Below, piece by piece: positions 38,343 through 45,752 of a stretch of DNA of 47,487 nucleotides. The DNA is from an uncultured Rhodospirillaceae bacterium (GTDB lineage Bacteria; Pseudomonadota; Alphaproteobacteria; Rhodospirillales; Casp-alpha2), in the NCBI GenBank assembly GCA_913030825.1, contig CAJWCU010000024.1, positions 1-47,487 of the forward strand, in the 5' to 3' direction. The notes beneath the pieces are model-generated. The model did not search any database. It worked only from the letters and a program-made list of their open reading frames with translations, and was not told the origin of the DNA. Every line of letters starts with the position of its first letter. The first letter of the stretch is position 1. A program made the position numbers and the translations under genes.

Positions 38343-38645
38343 ATGATTGATCAAGCTTCTACTGTCGCGTCATTTCCTTTGACGCTTGTGAAGCAGATTT
38401 CTCAAAGCACCGAGAACTCGCTTCAGCAAACTCGTGAAGAGGTCGAGGAAGCTGTCGAGAGTGGTTTCCGTTCTGAGGAACGGCAATCACTCGAAGAATC
38501 GACCTCTCCTTCGGCGGCCACTCAGCCGTCTCAGGACAGCAACTCCTCTGGTGACGACCGTGGGGGTAACCCCTCGGACAAGACTACTGGTGAGGGTGGC
38601 GACACCCAAACCGCCAGAGGCAATGTCTTCAATGATATTGCCTGA
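38343..38645 (+). CDS. Small Ser/Glu/Gln-rich hypothetical protein
   Basis: 100 aa from the ATG at 38343, with CGGAGAAG upstream. The first third is helical (VASFPLTLVKQISQSTENSL then EEVEEAVESGF); the rest is disordered, rich in Ser, Thr, Gly and Asp, with no Cys, Trp or Tyr. Codon use is more AT-rich than that of neighbouring genes. No signal peptide or recognised family. The upstream 200 bases are also AT-rich. It may be a rapidly evolving or transferred gene. It is followed by a run of stable hairpins ending in a terminator. Confidence 0.6.
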   Translation: MIDQASTVASFPLTLVKQISQSTENSLQQTREEVEEAVESGFRSEERQSLEESTSPSAATQPSQDSNSSGDDRGGNPSDKTTGEGGDTQTARGNVFNDIA

Positions 38646-38653
38646 CACTCTTG

Positions 38654-38697
38654 CTTCCCCTTCGGGGGAGGTTGCTAACCCGTCGGTCTTCGGACCG
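38654..38697 (+). other. Two consecutive UUCG-type hairpins
   Basis: CTTCCCC/GGGGGAG around a TTC loop (38654-38670) and GTCGGTC-TTCG-GACCGGC (about 38682-38699) follow the stop of the 100-aa gene. With the terminator downstream they could form a processed 3'-UTR small RNA. Confidence 0.5.
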
Positions 38698-38737
38698 GCA
38701 GAGTCTCAACCTTAGGAGACGTTCTGAAGGCACGGCT

Positions 38738-38777
38738 GAGCTCCCCCGGGTTTCCCGGGGGGGCTCTTTCGTTTTTC
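38738..38777 (+). terminator. Strong Rho-independent terminator
   Basis: GAGCTCCCCCGGG and CCCGGGGGGGCTC form a 13-base stem with one G-T pair and a three-base loop, followed by TTTCGTTTTT. It ends the transcript of the small Ser-rich gene and its hairpins. Confidence 0.88.
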
Positions 38778-38873
38778 GGGCCGGATGTGTAAAACGAACG
38801 CCAGTCCCAACGGCGCCCGGCCATGATCCGGGCGACAAGAAACATCCGACCAAAACCACCGAAGGCAACATCC

Positions 38874-40097
38874 ATGGCATCCCAGACCAATTCGTCCGGC
38901 GGCGATAACGCCGGGCCGCTCGCCGGTATTCGCGTTCTCGATTTTTCCCGGGTTTTGGCCGGGCCGTGGTGCGCCATGATCCTGGGCGATCTGGGCGCCG
39001 AGGTGATCAAGGTCGAAAGCCCGGAAGGCGACGACCTGCGCCATTTCGGCCCGCCGTTCCAGAACGGTGAAAGCGCCTATTTCCAGATCACGAACCGAAA
39101 CAAGAAAAGCATCGTCATCGATCTGAAAACGGAAGAGGGACAGAAGCTCGCCCACGATCTGGCGATGACCGCTGATGTCCTGGTCGAGAATTTGCGGGGC
39201 GGGGCCATGGAAAAATACGGCCTCGGATACGAGCAACTGCGCACCGACAACCCGGGGCTGATCTATTGCGCCGTGTCGGGCTATGGGCGCACGGGGCCTG
39301 CCAAGGACCGTGCCGGCTACGATTTCCTGATCCAGGCCGAAAGCGGCCTGATGTCGATCATCGGGGATGAAACCATGCCGCCCATGAAGGTCGGCGCCGC
39401 CGTGACCGACATGGCGGCCGGACAGGACGCCCTGAACGGCGTGCTGGCCGCCCTGTATCACCGCGAGAAAACCGGCAAAGGGCAGTTCATCGACGCGGCC
39501 CTGCTGGACAGCGCCGTCACGTTATTGGCCAATCAGGGCTCTGCCTATCTGATGACCGGCGAGCGGCCAAAGCGGTTGGGCAACGACCATCCGTCGGTGG
39601 TCCCGTACCGGCCGTTCGAGACCAAGGATCACCCCCTGGCTCTGGCGATCGGCGCCGACCGGCAGTTCCGCAAATTCGCCGCCGTTCTCGGCCGCCCCGA
39701 CATGGCGGACGATCCGCGTTTCGCGACCAACGGTGCCCGGGCGGACAACCGGGTGGCGCTATATGAAATCGTCGAGGCGATCCTGATGACCCGCGGCCGT
39801 GACGAATGGCTGGTCGATCTGCATGCGGCGGGTTTGCCGGCCGGTGCGATCCGGACCGTCGACGAGGTCCTGGAAGCCCCCGAGGTGAAAGCCCGCGACA
39901 TGGTGGTCGAGGTCGAGCATTCCACATTGGGCCGGGAACGTATTCTCGGATCGCCCCTGAAATTGTCGGAAACGCCTGTCGTCATCCGTTCGGCGCCGCC
40001 GACCCTGGGCGAGCAGACCGCCGAGGTCCTGACCGACGTTTTGGGATGGGACGACACGGCCGCCAGGACCTATGCCGACAAGGTGAAACCCACCTAA
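38874..40097 (+). CDS. CaiB/BaiF family CoA-transferase
   Basis: 407 aa from the ATG at 38874. Class III CoA-transferase: RVLDFSRVLAGPWCAMILGDLGAEVIKVE near the N-terminus, and D150 in AGYDFLIQAESG at the catalytic position where the aspartyl-CoA thioester forms. The C-terminal lobe includes LPAGAIRTVDEVLEAPEV. The substrate is not evident. It is unrelated by fold to the two-subunit CoA-transferase at 36569-38145. Confidence 0.92.
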   Translation: MASQTNSSGGDNAGPLAGIRVLDFSRVLAGPWCAMILGDLGAEVIKVESPEGDDLRHFGPPFQNGESAYFQITNRNKKSIVIDLKTEEGQKLAHDLAMTADVLVENLRGGAMEKYGLGYEQLRTDNPGLIYCAVSGYGRTGPAKDRAGYDFLIQAESGLMSIIGDETMPPMKVGAAVTDMAAGQDALNGVLAALYHREKTGKGQFIDAALLDSAVTLLANQGSAYLMTGERPKRLGNDHPSVVPYRPFETKDHPLALAIGADRQFRKFAAVLGRPDMADDPRFATNGARADNRVALYEIVEAILMTRGRDEWLVDLHAAGLPAGAIRTVDEVLEAPEVKARDMVVEVEHSTLGRERILGSPLKLSETPVVIRSAPPTLGEQTAEVLTDVLGWDDTAARTYADKVKPT

Positions 40098-40106
40098 GCC
40101 GAACAC

Positions 40107-40673
40107 CTAGTCACTTTGCTGCAGGCAGCGATGAAAGGCGCGGTTCTTCGCCCGGGCGGCGCTGTCGCGTCCGTCCTGTTTGAGCCGACGTTCGTCGCGC
40201 AGCAGACGCAAGCAGTCGATCTGGTCCGGTCGGTCGGCCGTGGCTTCTGCGCGGCCCGACCGCACGCCCGAGCCCGCTTGGGCGTCGCGCGACCTCAGGC
40301 TGCCGCCATAGGTCTCGCGTCCGGTGGCGTTGCGGTAGAACAGTTCGTCGGGATGAACCCAAAACCCATGAGGCGTCGGGCACCAGGTGTCGGTGACGCC
40401 GCCGCCCGGGCCCGACGCTTCGACGCGGCGGCATCCTTCGGCATCCGGTTCGCCTTTCAGGGTGACCGTCCCGCCGGTACCGCCGGGGCCTTGCCAATTT
40501 CGGGATGTGCCGGTCTCGCCGGATGTCAGGGCGGCCTGAATGGCGGCCTGTTCCGCCTGCATGTCGGAAAACGGGCGACTTTCCGGCGCTTGGGCACAGG
40601 CCGTCAGCAGGGCGCCGATGAACAGGGCGGGAATTAGAGCCGCCGACAGGGAATTGAGGCTGTGTCGTCTCAT
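40107..40673 (-). CDS. Putative small secreted lipoprotein
   Basis: 188 aa from the ATG at 40673; the frame opens 30 codons earlier. A lipobox ALLTAC gives the lipidated Cys at about 26. The mature part has two cysteines near EGCRRVEAS and DTWCPTPHG, then WVHPDELFYRNATG, and ends in a charged segment DCLRLLRDERRLKQ. Family not recognised. It lies 66 bp after the DUF1223 gene on the same strand, and both products are exported. Confidence 0.72.
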   Translation of the reverse strand: MRRHSLNSLSAALIPALFIGALLTACAQAPESRPFSDMQAEQAAIQAALTSGETGTSRNWQGPGGTGGTVTLKGEPDAEGCRRVEASGPGGGVTDTWCPTPHGFWVHPDELFYRNATGRETYGGSLRSRDAQAGSGVRSGRAEATADRPDQIDCLRLLRDERRLKQDGRDSAARAKNRAFHRCLQQSD

Positions 40674-40738
40674 TGCGGGAGATATAGGAACGGTTTCGCC
40701 GTGAAGCCATACCGCATCGGGGCGGTGGGGACGGATGC

Positions 40739-41512
40739 TTAGGACGCAGGCCCGCGCGGGCATAGAGCCGCGCCCAGGATGTGCCCTTGGTTCGGGGCCT
40801 GTACCAGGATCGCGCAGCCCATGGCTTTGCCGTCCGGATTATCTGCCAAGGCATCGTCGGGCAGGCTGAGCTTCCGCGCCGTTCCACGCCAGTCCCCCAG
40901 CTTTCGAAGGTCTCGTACGATGTGGCGGCTGACCAGGATTTTTCCGTGGTTCTCGCCTTTCTTGACCTCGGTCTCGGCGCGGTCGAGGAACCGCGCCAGA
41001 TAAACGCCCCCGATATCGGCGCCGCCCGAACTGCCCGATAACGTGACTTCCAGCGCCCCGCCGTCGGACGCGGGGGCGATCGCGATGTCGAGTTTCCGCG
41101 TCCCCAACGCCCGATCTATGGCGTCGGCGACCTGCGGGCGGCGCGATCCGACCGCTTCATATCGGCCGTCGATGATCATCTGCGGCGTATAAACGCCCGA
41201 CTGGTCGCGGATAGCGACGTTGTAGTCGCGTTGGCGCGCGGTGTACTGGGGCGACGAAAAGGGGTCTTTCCATTGGCCGTGCCACATGTAGGTCAGGCTG
41301 TCCCAGTAGTCGACGTGGAATTCCAGGGCGACAATGTCCGTCCGCTCCGCCAATTCAGCCAGATAGGCCTCGGCGGGTGGGCAGGAGTAACACCCCTGAG
41401 AGGTGAAAAGTTCGACCACCACGGGGGGCGAATTCTGTGCCGAAGCGGGTGAAAAAACGCCCGTGACGAGCATCACTGCGAAGGCGGCGCAAAAGGTTTT
41501 AACATGTGACAT
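40739..41512 (-). CDS. DUF1223 domain secreted thioredoxin-like protein
   Basis: 257 aa with a signal peptide (basic HVK, hydrophobic 7-22, ASAQ site). DUF1223 proteins have a thioredoxin-like fold; the redox-type C41-Y-S-C44 motif is in VVVELFTSQGCYSCPPAE. HVDYWDSLTYMWHGQWKDPF follows as in the family. Probable periplasmic thiol protein of unknown partner. It may form an operon with the putative lipoprotein. Confidence 0.9.
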   Translation of the reverse strand: MSHVKTFCAAFAVMLVTGVFSPASAQNSPPVVVELFTSQGCYSCPPAEAYLAELAERTDIVALEFHVDYWDSLTYMWHGQWKDPFSSPQYTARQRDYNVAIRDQSGVYTPQMIIDGRYEAVGSRRPQVADAIDRALGTRKLDIAIAPASDGGALEVTLSGSSGGADIGGVYLARFLDRAETEVKKGENHGKILVSRHIVRDLRKLGDWRGTARKLSLPDDALADNPDGKAMGCAILVQAPNQGHILGAALCPRGPAS

Positions 41513-41597
41513 GGCTGCGTTCCCTGTTGTCTTTCATGATGATTGGGGACGCGTGAATTCCGTGTCAATTTCGCACCCTTAGGCGTATGCTCAAAAG

Positions 41598-41939
41598 ATG
41601 GTGAGCCAAGTTCACAATTCCGCCGCGTCTCTTCCCCGCCCAACCACGTTGGGCGAGAAATTGATGCGCGAAGCCCGTCAGGCCCTGGCGAATCCCGCGC
41701 AATCCAAGGGCGGTCGGACGGTCGAGGATACGGTCGACTTCTCGACCGTCGATCTCGGCGGTGGTAACAAAGCCGTGAACCTGGCTCGCGGGGGGCAGAA
41801 TGCGAATGCCGTCCGTTCAGCCAAGCCGGAAGACCTGGCCGAGACGCTGGACCGTGGATTGGCCGAAGGATGGCATGTCGGGAATCTGTTCCGTGGCGTG
41901 ATCCGCGGGTTTTCATCCCTGTTCCGTTTCCGGTTCTAA
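41598..41939 (+). CDS. Small hypothetical protein with hydrophobic-aromatic C-terminus
   Basis: 113 aa, family not recognised. An N-terminal helix (TLGEKLMREARQALANP) is followed by a TVDFSTVDLGGGNKAVNLARGG low-complexity middle. The C-terminus is an amphipathic segment ending FRGVIRGFSSLFRFRF. It is not a classical signal or transmembrane protein. The gene ends 25 bases before a good terminator, supporting expression as its own unit. Confidence 0.65.
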   Translation: MVSQVHNSAASLPRPTTLGEKLMREARQALANPAQSKGGRTVEDTVDFSTVDLGGGNKAVNLARGGQNANAVRSAKPEDLAETLDRGLAEGWHVGNLFRGVIRGFSSLFRFRF

Positions 41940-41964
41940 AAACTCCAAAACGTTCATGACCTTT

Positions 41965-41985
41965 CCCGGGGCAGGCCCGGGTTTT
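41965..41985 (+). terminator. Rho-independent terminator of the 113-aa gene
   Basis: CCCGGG, a five-base loop and CCCGGG form the stem, followed by TTTT. Confidence 0.72.
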
Positions 41986-41999
41986 CGATAGGCTTGACC

Positions 42000-42023
42000 T
42001 TTCGTGCCTGTTTTGGCACGAAA
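42000..42023 (+). promoter_or_regulatory. Perfect inverted repeat before the CDP-alcohol phosphatidyltransferase gene
   Basis: TTTCGTGCC and GGCACGAAA form a nine-base perfect dyad with a six-base TGTTTT spacer, directly after TTGACC (41994-41999, a possible -35) and 46 bases before the ATG. It looks more like an operator than a terminator, since no T-run follows on the + strand. Confidence 0.45.
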
Positions 42024-42068
42024 AGTGCGCCGCATGGGAGTGTGCGCGCCAATATCGATGGACCCGTC

Positions 42069-42761
42069 ATGACCGCTGCCCGTCTCGAACCGCCGCCGTT
42101 GCGCGTCCGCACGGCCATGGAACAATTCCCTCTGATCCGCGTGCTTTCACGGGCGATTACGCCGCGTCTGGCGGCCTTCGGCATGACACCCAATCAGGCG
42201 ACTGCCTTGGGCTTGGTTTCGGGCCTGGCCGCCGCCGCTTGTTTCGCGCTTGGTTCCTTGCCGGTGCAGTTGCTCGGGGCGGGACTGTTCTTTCTCTATT
42301 ACCTTTTCGATCACTGTGACGGTGAATTGGCGCGGATGTGCGGCTTGGCTTCACGTTTCGGCGCCTATTTCGACGACTTGGTGGACTGGGGCGTCCATGC
42401 CGCGTTCTTCCTGGCCGTCGGCTACCACGCGATGGCCGAAGCGGGCGAGGCCCTTTGGATGTGGTTGGGTGTGGCGGCAGCCCTGGGCGGTACGGTCAAT
42501 GCCGCTTTGCCGCTCGTTCTGGGGCGGGTGCCGGAGGGCGAGCCCCAGGTGTCAACGCTGTCGGACCTGGGGCAGGACGCGGGGTGGTGGCATGTCGCCG
42601 TTTTTGCTTTTCGCGGATTGGCGCGGGCGGATTTCTGGTTGATCGTCGTCGGCCTGGCGCTTGGTGGGTGGCTCTGGGTGCTGTTGCCCGCCGCCGCGAT
42701 CGGCGCACAGGTGTTCTGGCTGCTCTACCTGAGCAAGTCGGCACGGCGTATCGTGACCTGA
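42069..42761 (+). CDS. CDP-alcohol phosphatidyltransferase
   Basis: 230 aa integral membrane enzyme with about six helices. The catalytic motif DGx2ARx8Gx3Dx3D is complete: D84-G85, A88-R89, G98, D102, D106 within DHCDGELARMC...FGAYFDDLVD. These enzymes condense CDP-activated lipids with an alcohol. The partner alcohol (inositol phosphate, glycerol phosphate or other) cannot be told. The stop is immediately followed by a pentanucleotide repeat tract. Confidence 0.92.
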   Translation: MTAARLEPPPLRVRTAMEQFPLIRVLSRAITPRLAAFGMTPNQATALGLVSGLAAAACFALGSLPVQLLGAGLFFLYYLFDHCDGELARMCGLASRFGAYFDDLVDWGVHAAFFLAVGYHAMAEAGEALWMWLGVAAALGGTVNAALPLVLGRVPEGEPQVSTLSDLGQDAGWWHVAVFAFRGLARADFWLIVVGLALGGWLWVLLPAAAIGAQVFWLLYLSKSARRIVT

Positions 42762-42793
42762 TCTGACCTGACCTGATCTGAACTGACCTGACC
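42754..42793 (+). repeat. Eight tandem copies of TGAYC (5-bp repeat)
   Basis: TGACC/TGATC units in a row, with one TGAAC, cover the last codons and stop of the CDP-alcohol phosphatidyltransferase gene and the gap before the convergent GntR gene. The unit is five bases, so slippage would shift the reading frame at the 3' end. Confidence 0.8.
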
Positions 42794-42806
42794 GGGGCCG
42801 ATATAT

Positions 42807-43604
42807 CTATGGCGCATAGGTGCGGGGCGGCATCCCGAGGTCGAGGGTCAGGTCCGTCGGCGGAATGTAGTAATCCTGGTAATACATCGCCTGGCCGTCC
42901 GGCCCATATCCGACGACGTTCAGGACGGAGGCCCTTTCGCCTTTCGGCCATCGGCATTTTTTGGATATCCAGGCGGGCGGCTGTTCGAAGCGCATGAGCT
43001 GGCGGCTTCGTTCCACGGCGAACTGGCGTCCCCGGGCCATCATATCCTTCAGGTTGATGCCGTTCAGATCCGCCAGCGGCGGGGTGACCAGTTCCGGGAA
43101 ATTGTCGGCCAGCGCGTAGAATAGATTGAACACGTCGAACCTGTCGTCGATCACCATGACGCGTTCGATGCGAACGACCGTTTCCGTCGTTTGTCCCAGG
43201 TCGGCGGTCCAGGGCCCGTGATCGGAAATGATATCCCGTTGGAGCACGCGGGTGGCGACGGGAAGGAATTTGCCGCCAGATCCCTCAGCGTCCAGAAACC
43301 GCATGTGCCAGGGTTCGTTGATCGGCCGGCTCAGATCCGAGACGACGCTGCCGCTGCCGCGGCGCCGTTGAATGATCCCCGCGAACGCCAGGTTGCGCAG
43401 CGCGCGTTGCACGGTGCCCAGGCTGCACGGGGTTGTGCGGACAAGTTCGGCTTCCGTCGGGAGGCGGGCACCCGCTGCCCAAAAGCCGTCCATGATCGAT
43501 TCCGTGAACGCCTTGGACAGGGTCTCATGTTTCGGCAAGTCCGTCTGAGCGGGCCAGTACCGTTTGACGAAGTCCTCGGTCTTCCGGTCGGAAAAGCCGG
43601 TCAT
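42807..43604 (-). CDS. GntR family transcriptional regulator with UTRA effector domain
   Basis: 265 aa. An N-terminal winged HTH (about 25-90) with GARLPTEAELVRTTPCSLGTVQRALRNLAFAGIIQRRRGSG is typical of the HutC subfamily. The rest is a UTRA ligand-binding domain (about 100-260). It diverges from the aconitase X genes, with an inverted-repeat operator in between, so it probably represses that operon and perhaps itself until its effector appears. Confidence 0.9.
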   Translation of the reverse strand: MTGFSDRKTEDFVKRYWPAQTDLPKHETLSKAFTESIMDGFWAAGARLPTEAELVRTTPCSLGTVQRALRNLAFAGIIQRRRGSGSVVSDLSRPINEPWHMRFLDAEGSGGKFLPVATRVLQRDIISDHGPWTADLGQTTETVVRIERVMVIDDRFDVFNLFYALADNFPELVTPPLADLNGINLKDMMARGRQFAVERSRQLMRFEQPPAWISKKCRWPKGERASVLNVVGYGPDGQAMYYQDYYIPPTDLTLDLGMPPRTYAP

Positions 43605-43665
43605 GTGATCCCTCTATACGCGTCACGCCACTCAATTGGACGCCGCCCGTTCGGAGAAGGCGGCA

Positions 43666-43695
43666 TTGACAGTTTAAATTACTATGTCGTAATTA
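43666..43695 (+). promoter_or_regulatory. Promoter-operator of the aconitase X operon
   Basis: TTGACA (43666-43671), an 18-base spacer and TAATTA (43690-43695) form a promoter. A dyad AATTAC-N6-GTAATT (43677-43694) covers the spacer and -10 and is the likely GntR binding site. AATTACTAT also occurs as a direct repeat here. Confidence 0.65.
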
Positions 43696-43741
43696 CTATA
43701 TTCTTTTTTGGAGCGCGGATAAACGCGGTCCGCTCGTTGGG

Positions 43742-44983
43742 ATGGGAGAAACAGCCTTGAAATTGACGGACGAAGAAAAGGCCATGCTGGCCGGTGAGAT
43801 GGGCGAGGCGAAGCGTTGGGCCATCGATCACCAGATCAAGGTCGGCGGCATGTTCGACGCGCCGGACCTGGTACCGGTCAGCCAGGCCCATATGATGGCC
43901 GACCCGGAATCCCTCGGCGAGGCCGGCGGCGATTTCCTGGAAGATATGGTGGCCAAGGGCGCGCGTGTCGCGATCCCGATGATCACCGATCCCCGGGGCG
44001 TCGACCTCAACCATTATCGCCCGTTGGGCCAATCTGAAGAGATGGCCACACTGGAACGGCGGATGATCGCCGCCTGCGAAAAGATGGGCATCCTGATGAC
44101 GAATACCTGCGTCAACTATCAGACGATCATGCCGCCGGTCCTGGGTGACCACGTCGCCTACGGCGATACGGGCGTGGTGATCTATTCCAACAGCATCTGC
44201 GGCGCGCGCTCCAACTTCGAAGGCGGGCCCTCGGCCCTGGCCGCCGGGTTGACCGGCCGCACGCCGCGTTACGGATTGCACCTGGACGAGAACCGTCAGG
44301 CGACGCGGCGTTTCGTCGTCCGCGAACAGCCGAAGGAACTGACCGATTGGGGCGTGCTCGGCGCGCTGGTCGGCAAGCTCGCCGGATCCTACTGGGCCGT
44401 GCCGGTCATCGAAGGGCTGGAGGTCGTGCCGACTTCGGACGAGGCCAAGCACATGGGGGCCGCGATGGCGAGCTTCGGCTCGACCCCGCTGTTCCATATG
44501 GCGGGGATCACGCCGGAGGCACAGACCCTGGCCGACGTCGGCGGCGACAAGTTGCCGGCCGAGGAGATCACCAAGGCGGACCTGGATGCCCTGCGCGCCG
44601 GGTTCGGCGCCAAGGGCGACAAGATCGACGTGGTGGTCTTCGCCGCCCCGCAATTGTCCATCGTCGAAATGCAGGCCCTGGCGGCGCAATGCGCCGGCAA
44701 GACCTTCAAGTCTGCGGTCATCGTCTGCACCTCGCCGCAGGTTTATCCGGATGCTACCCGCATGGGGCTGATCGACGTCATCGAAGGCACCGGCGCCAAG
44801 GTGCTGGAAGGGACCTGCTTCTACAATCAATACGCCCGCGAGATCGGCGAGGCCAACGGCTGGACGCGCCTGCTCAGCAACTCGGCCAAGATCGTCAACA
44901 TCATCAGCGGCTATGGCTATACCCCGGCGCTGGCGAGCATGGACCGATGCGTCGCCTCCGCCGTTGCAGGAGAAATCGTATGA
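43742..44983 (+). CDS. Aconitase X catalytic (large) subunit
   Basis: 413 aa, AcnX/DUF521 large domain. ATG at 43742; a TTG at 43757 giving MKLTDEEKAML, with GGGAGA upstream, is a strong alternative. Family-typical stretches include VPVSQAHMMADPESLGEAG, TNTCVNYQTIMPPVLGDHVAYGDTG and SNSICGARSNFEGGPSALAAGLTGRTP with the cluster-ligand cysteines. Separate large and small subunits, as here, are the type II arrangement. Characterised bacterial members dehydrate cis-3-hydroxy-L-proline; archaeal ones act on phosphomevalonate. The divergent GntR gene suggests a catabolic role. The stop overlaps the small-subunit start. Confidence 0.92.
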   Translation: MGETALKLTDEEKAMLAGEMGEAKRWAIDHQIKVGGMFDAPDLVPVSQAHMMADPESLGEAGGDFLEDMVAKGARVAIPMITDPRGVDLNHYRPLGQSEEMATLERRMIAACEKMGILMTNTCVNYQTIMPPVLGDHVAYGDTGVVIYSNSICGARSNFEGGPSALAAGLTGRTPRYGLHLDENRQATRRFVVREQPKELTDWGVLGALVGKLAGSYWAVPVIEGLEVVPTSDEAKHMGAAMASFGSTPLFHMAGITPEAQTLADVGGDKLPAEEITKADLDALRAGFGAKGDKIDVVVFAAPQLSIVEMQALAAQCAGKTFKSAVIVCTSPQVYPDATRMGLIDVIEGTGAKVLEGTCFYNQYAREIGEANGWTRLLSNSAKIVNIISGYGYTPALASMDRCVASAVAGEIV

Positions 44984-45393
44984 CCAAGGAATTGAAATGC
45001 CACAAGGGCATCGGCGAAAAAGTGCAGGGCATCGCCCTGGTGGCCGACGACAACTTCTCGGCCCGCTACGACCTGGACCGCAAGAAGGGTGTGTTCTCCC
45101 GCCCGGCCCATAAGCTTTGCGGGCAGTCCTATCACGACAAGATCCTGGTTCTGAACACGTCGAAGGGCGGGGTCGCTTCGGCCTGGATGCTGCACGAGAT
45201 GAAGTCGCGCAACATCTGCCCCAAGGCGATCCTGTTCAACACGGCGAACACGATCCTGGCCCAGGGCGCGGCCCTGGCCAACCTGACCATGTGCGACCGC
45301 TTCGAAGACGGTGACGTGACGCAATTGATCCAGACCGGCGATGAGGTGATCGTCGATCCGGAACAGGGTTTGGTGACGGTGGTGAACGGCTAA
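44980..45393 (+). CDS. Aconitase X swivel (small) subunit
   Basis: 137 aa, DUF126 swivel domain that closes over the catalytic subunit. FSARYDLDRKKGVFSRPAHKLCGQS and LNTSKGGVASAWMLHEMK are diagnostic. Translation is coupled to the large subunit by an ATGA overlap. Confidence 0.92.
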   Translation: MTKELKCHKGIGEKVQGIALVADDNFSARYDLDRKKGVFSRPAHKLCGQSYHDKILVLNTSKGGVASAWMLHEMKSRNICPKAILFNTANTILAQGAALANLTMCDRFEDGDVTQLIQTGDEVIVDPEQGLVTVVNG

Positions 45394-45424
45394 GCAGCGC
45401 CGCCGGCGTCTTCGCGGGTCTGTC

Positions 45425-45449
45425 GGCATCCGCCCCAACGGGCGGTGCC
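45425..45449 (+). other. Long hairpin after the aconitase X operon
   Basis: GGCA(T)CCGCCC and GGGCGGTGCC form a ten-pair stem with one bulge and a CAAC loop, 32 bases after the operon stop. No T-run follows. It may end the operon and marks the last GC-rich chromosomal segment before the RT cassette. Confidence 0.5.
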
Positions 45450-45474
45450 GGTCAGGCCAATATATGTGCATTTA

Positions 45475-45506
45475 TTTGGATTCTACCGCATAAATCTGGT
45501 ATGAAT
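45475..45506 (+). promoter_or_regulatory. Candidate promoter of the reverse-transcriptase cassette
   Basis: TTGGAT (45476-45481), an 18-base spacer and an extended -10 TGGTATGAAT (TATGAA at 45500-45505). Transcription would start near 45512, at the first of several leader hairpins. Confidence 0.5.
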
Positions 45507-45573
45507 GCAGAATCACACCTCTTGGTGTCTCTCTAAGCTCTGGAAGCTTGAGATCGTTCGCTTCAAGGTGTCG

Positions 45574-45684
45574 TCGGTTGCGGGAATGTCCCGTTCACAT
45601 CGGACGACGTGCAGCAAGTGGAACGCCGACTGTGCCGAGCCGACCGTTGGGAGAAATCCCGGCGGGATCGTTTCGGCGGCAAGC
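45574..45684 (+). repeat. 111-bp direct repeat, copy A
   Basis: Identical base for base to 45943-46053. It starts TCGGTTGCGG and ends CGGCGGCAAGC. The start-to-start distance is 369 bp and the spacer between copies is 258 bp. Both copies read GCGNVPFTSDDVQQVERR in the same open frame. Confidence 0.97.
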
Positions 45685-45752
45685 GGGTTTCCGGCGGTGC
45701 TACCAAGAATGCGAAGAGGCCTCTGGAACCCATCTACACTACGGAGGCTACT

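Noticed and set aside
40111-40887. 258-aa alternative frame over the lipoprotein and the 3' end of the DUF1223 gene
   Set aside because: It overlaps the lipobox-bearing frame and part of the DUF1223 gene, is Arg/Pro/Ser-rich and lacks a start context or motif.
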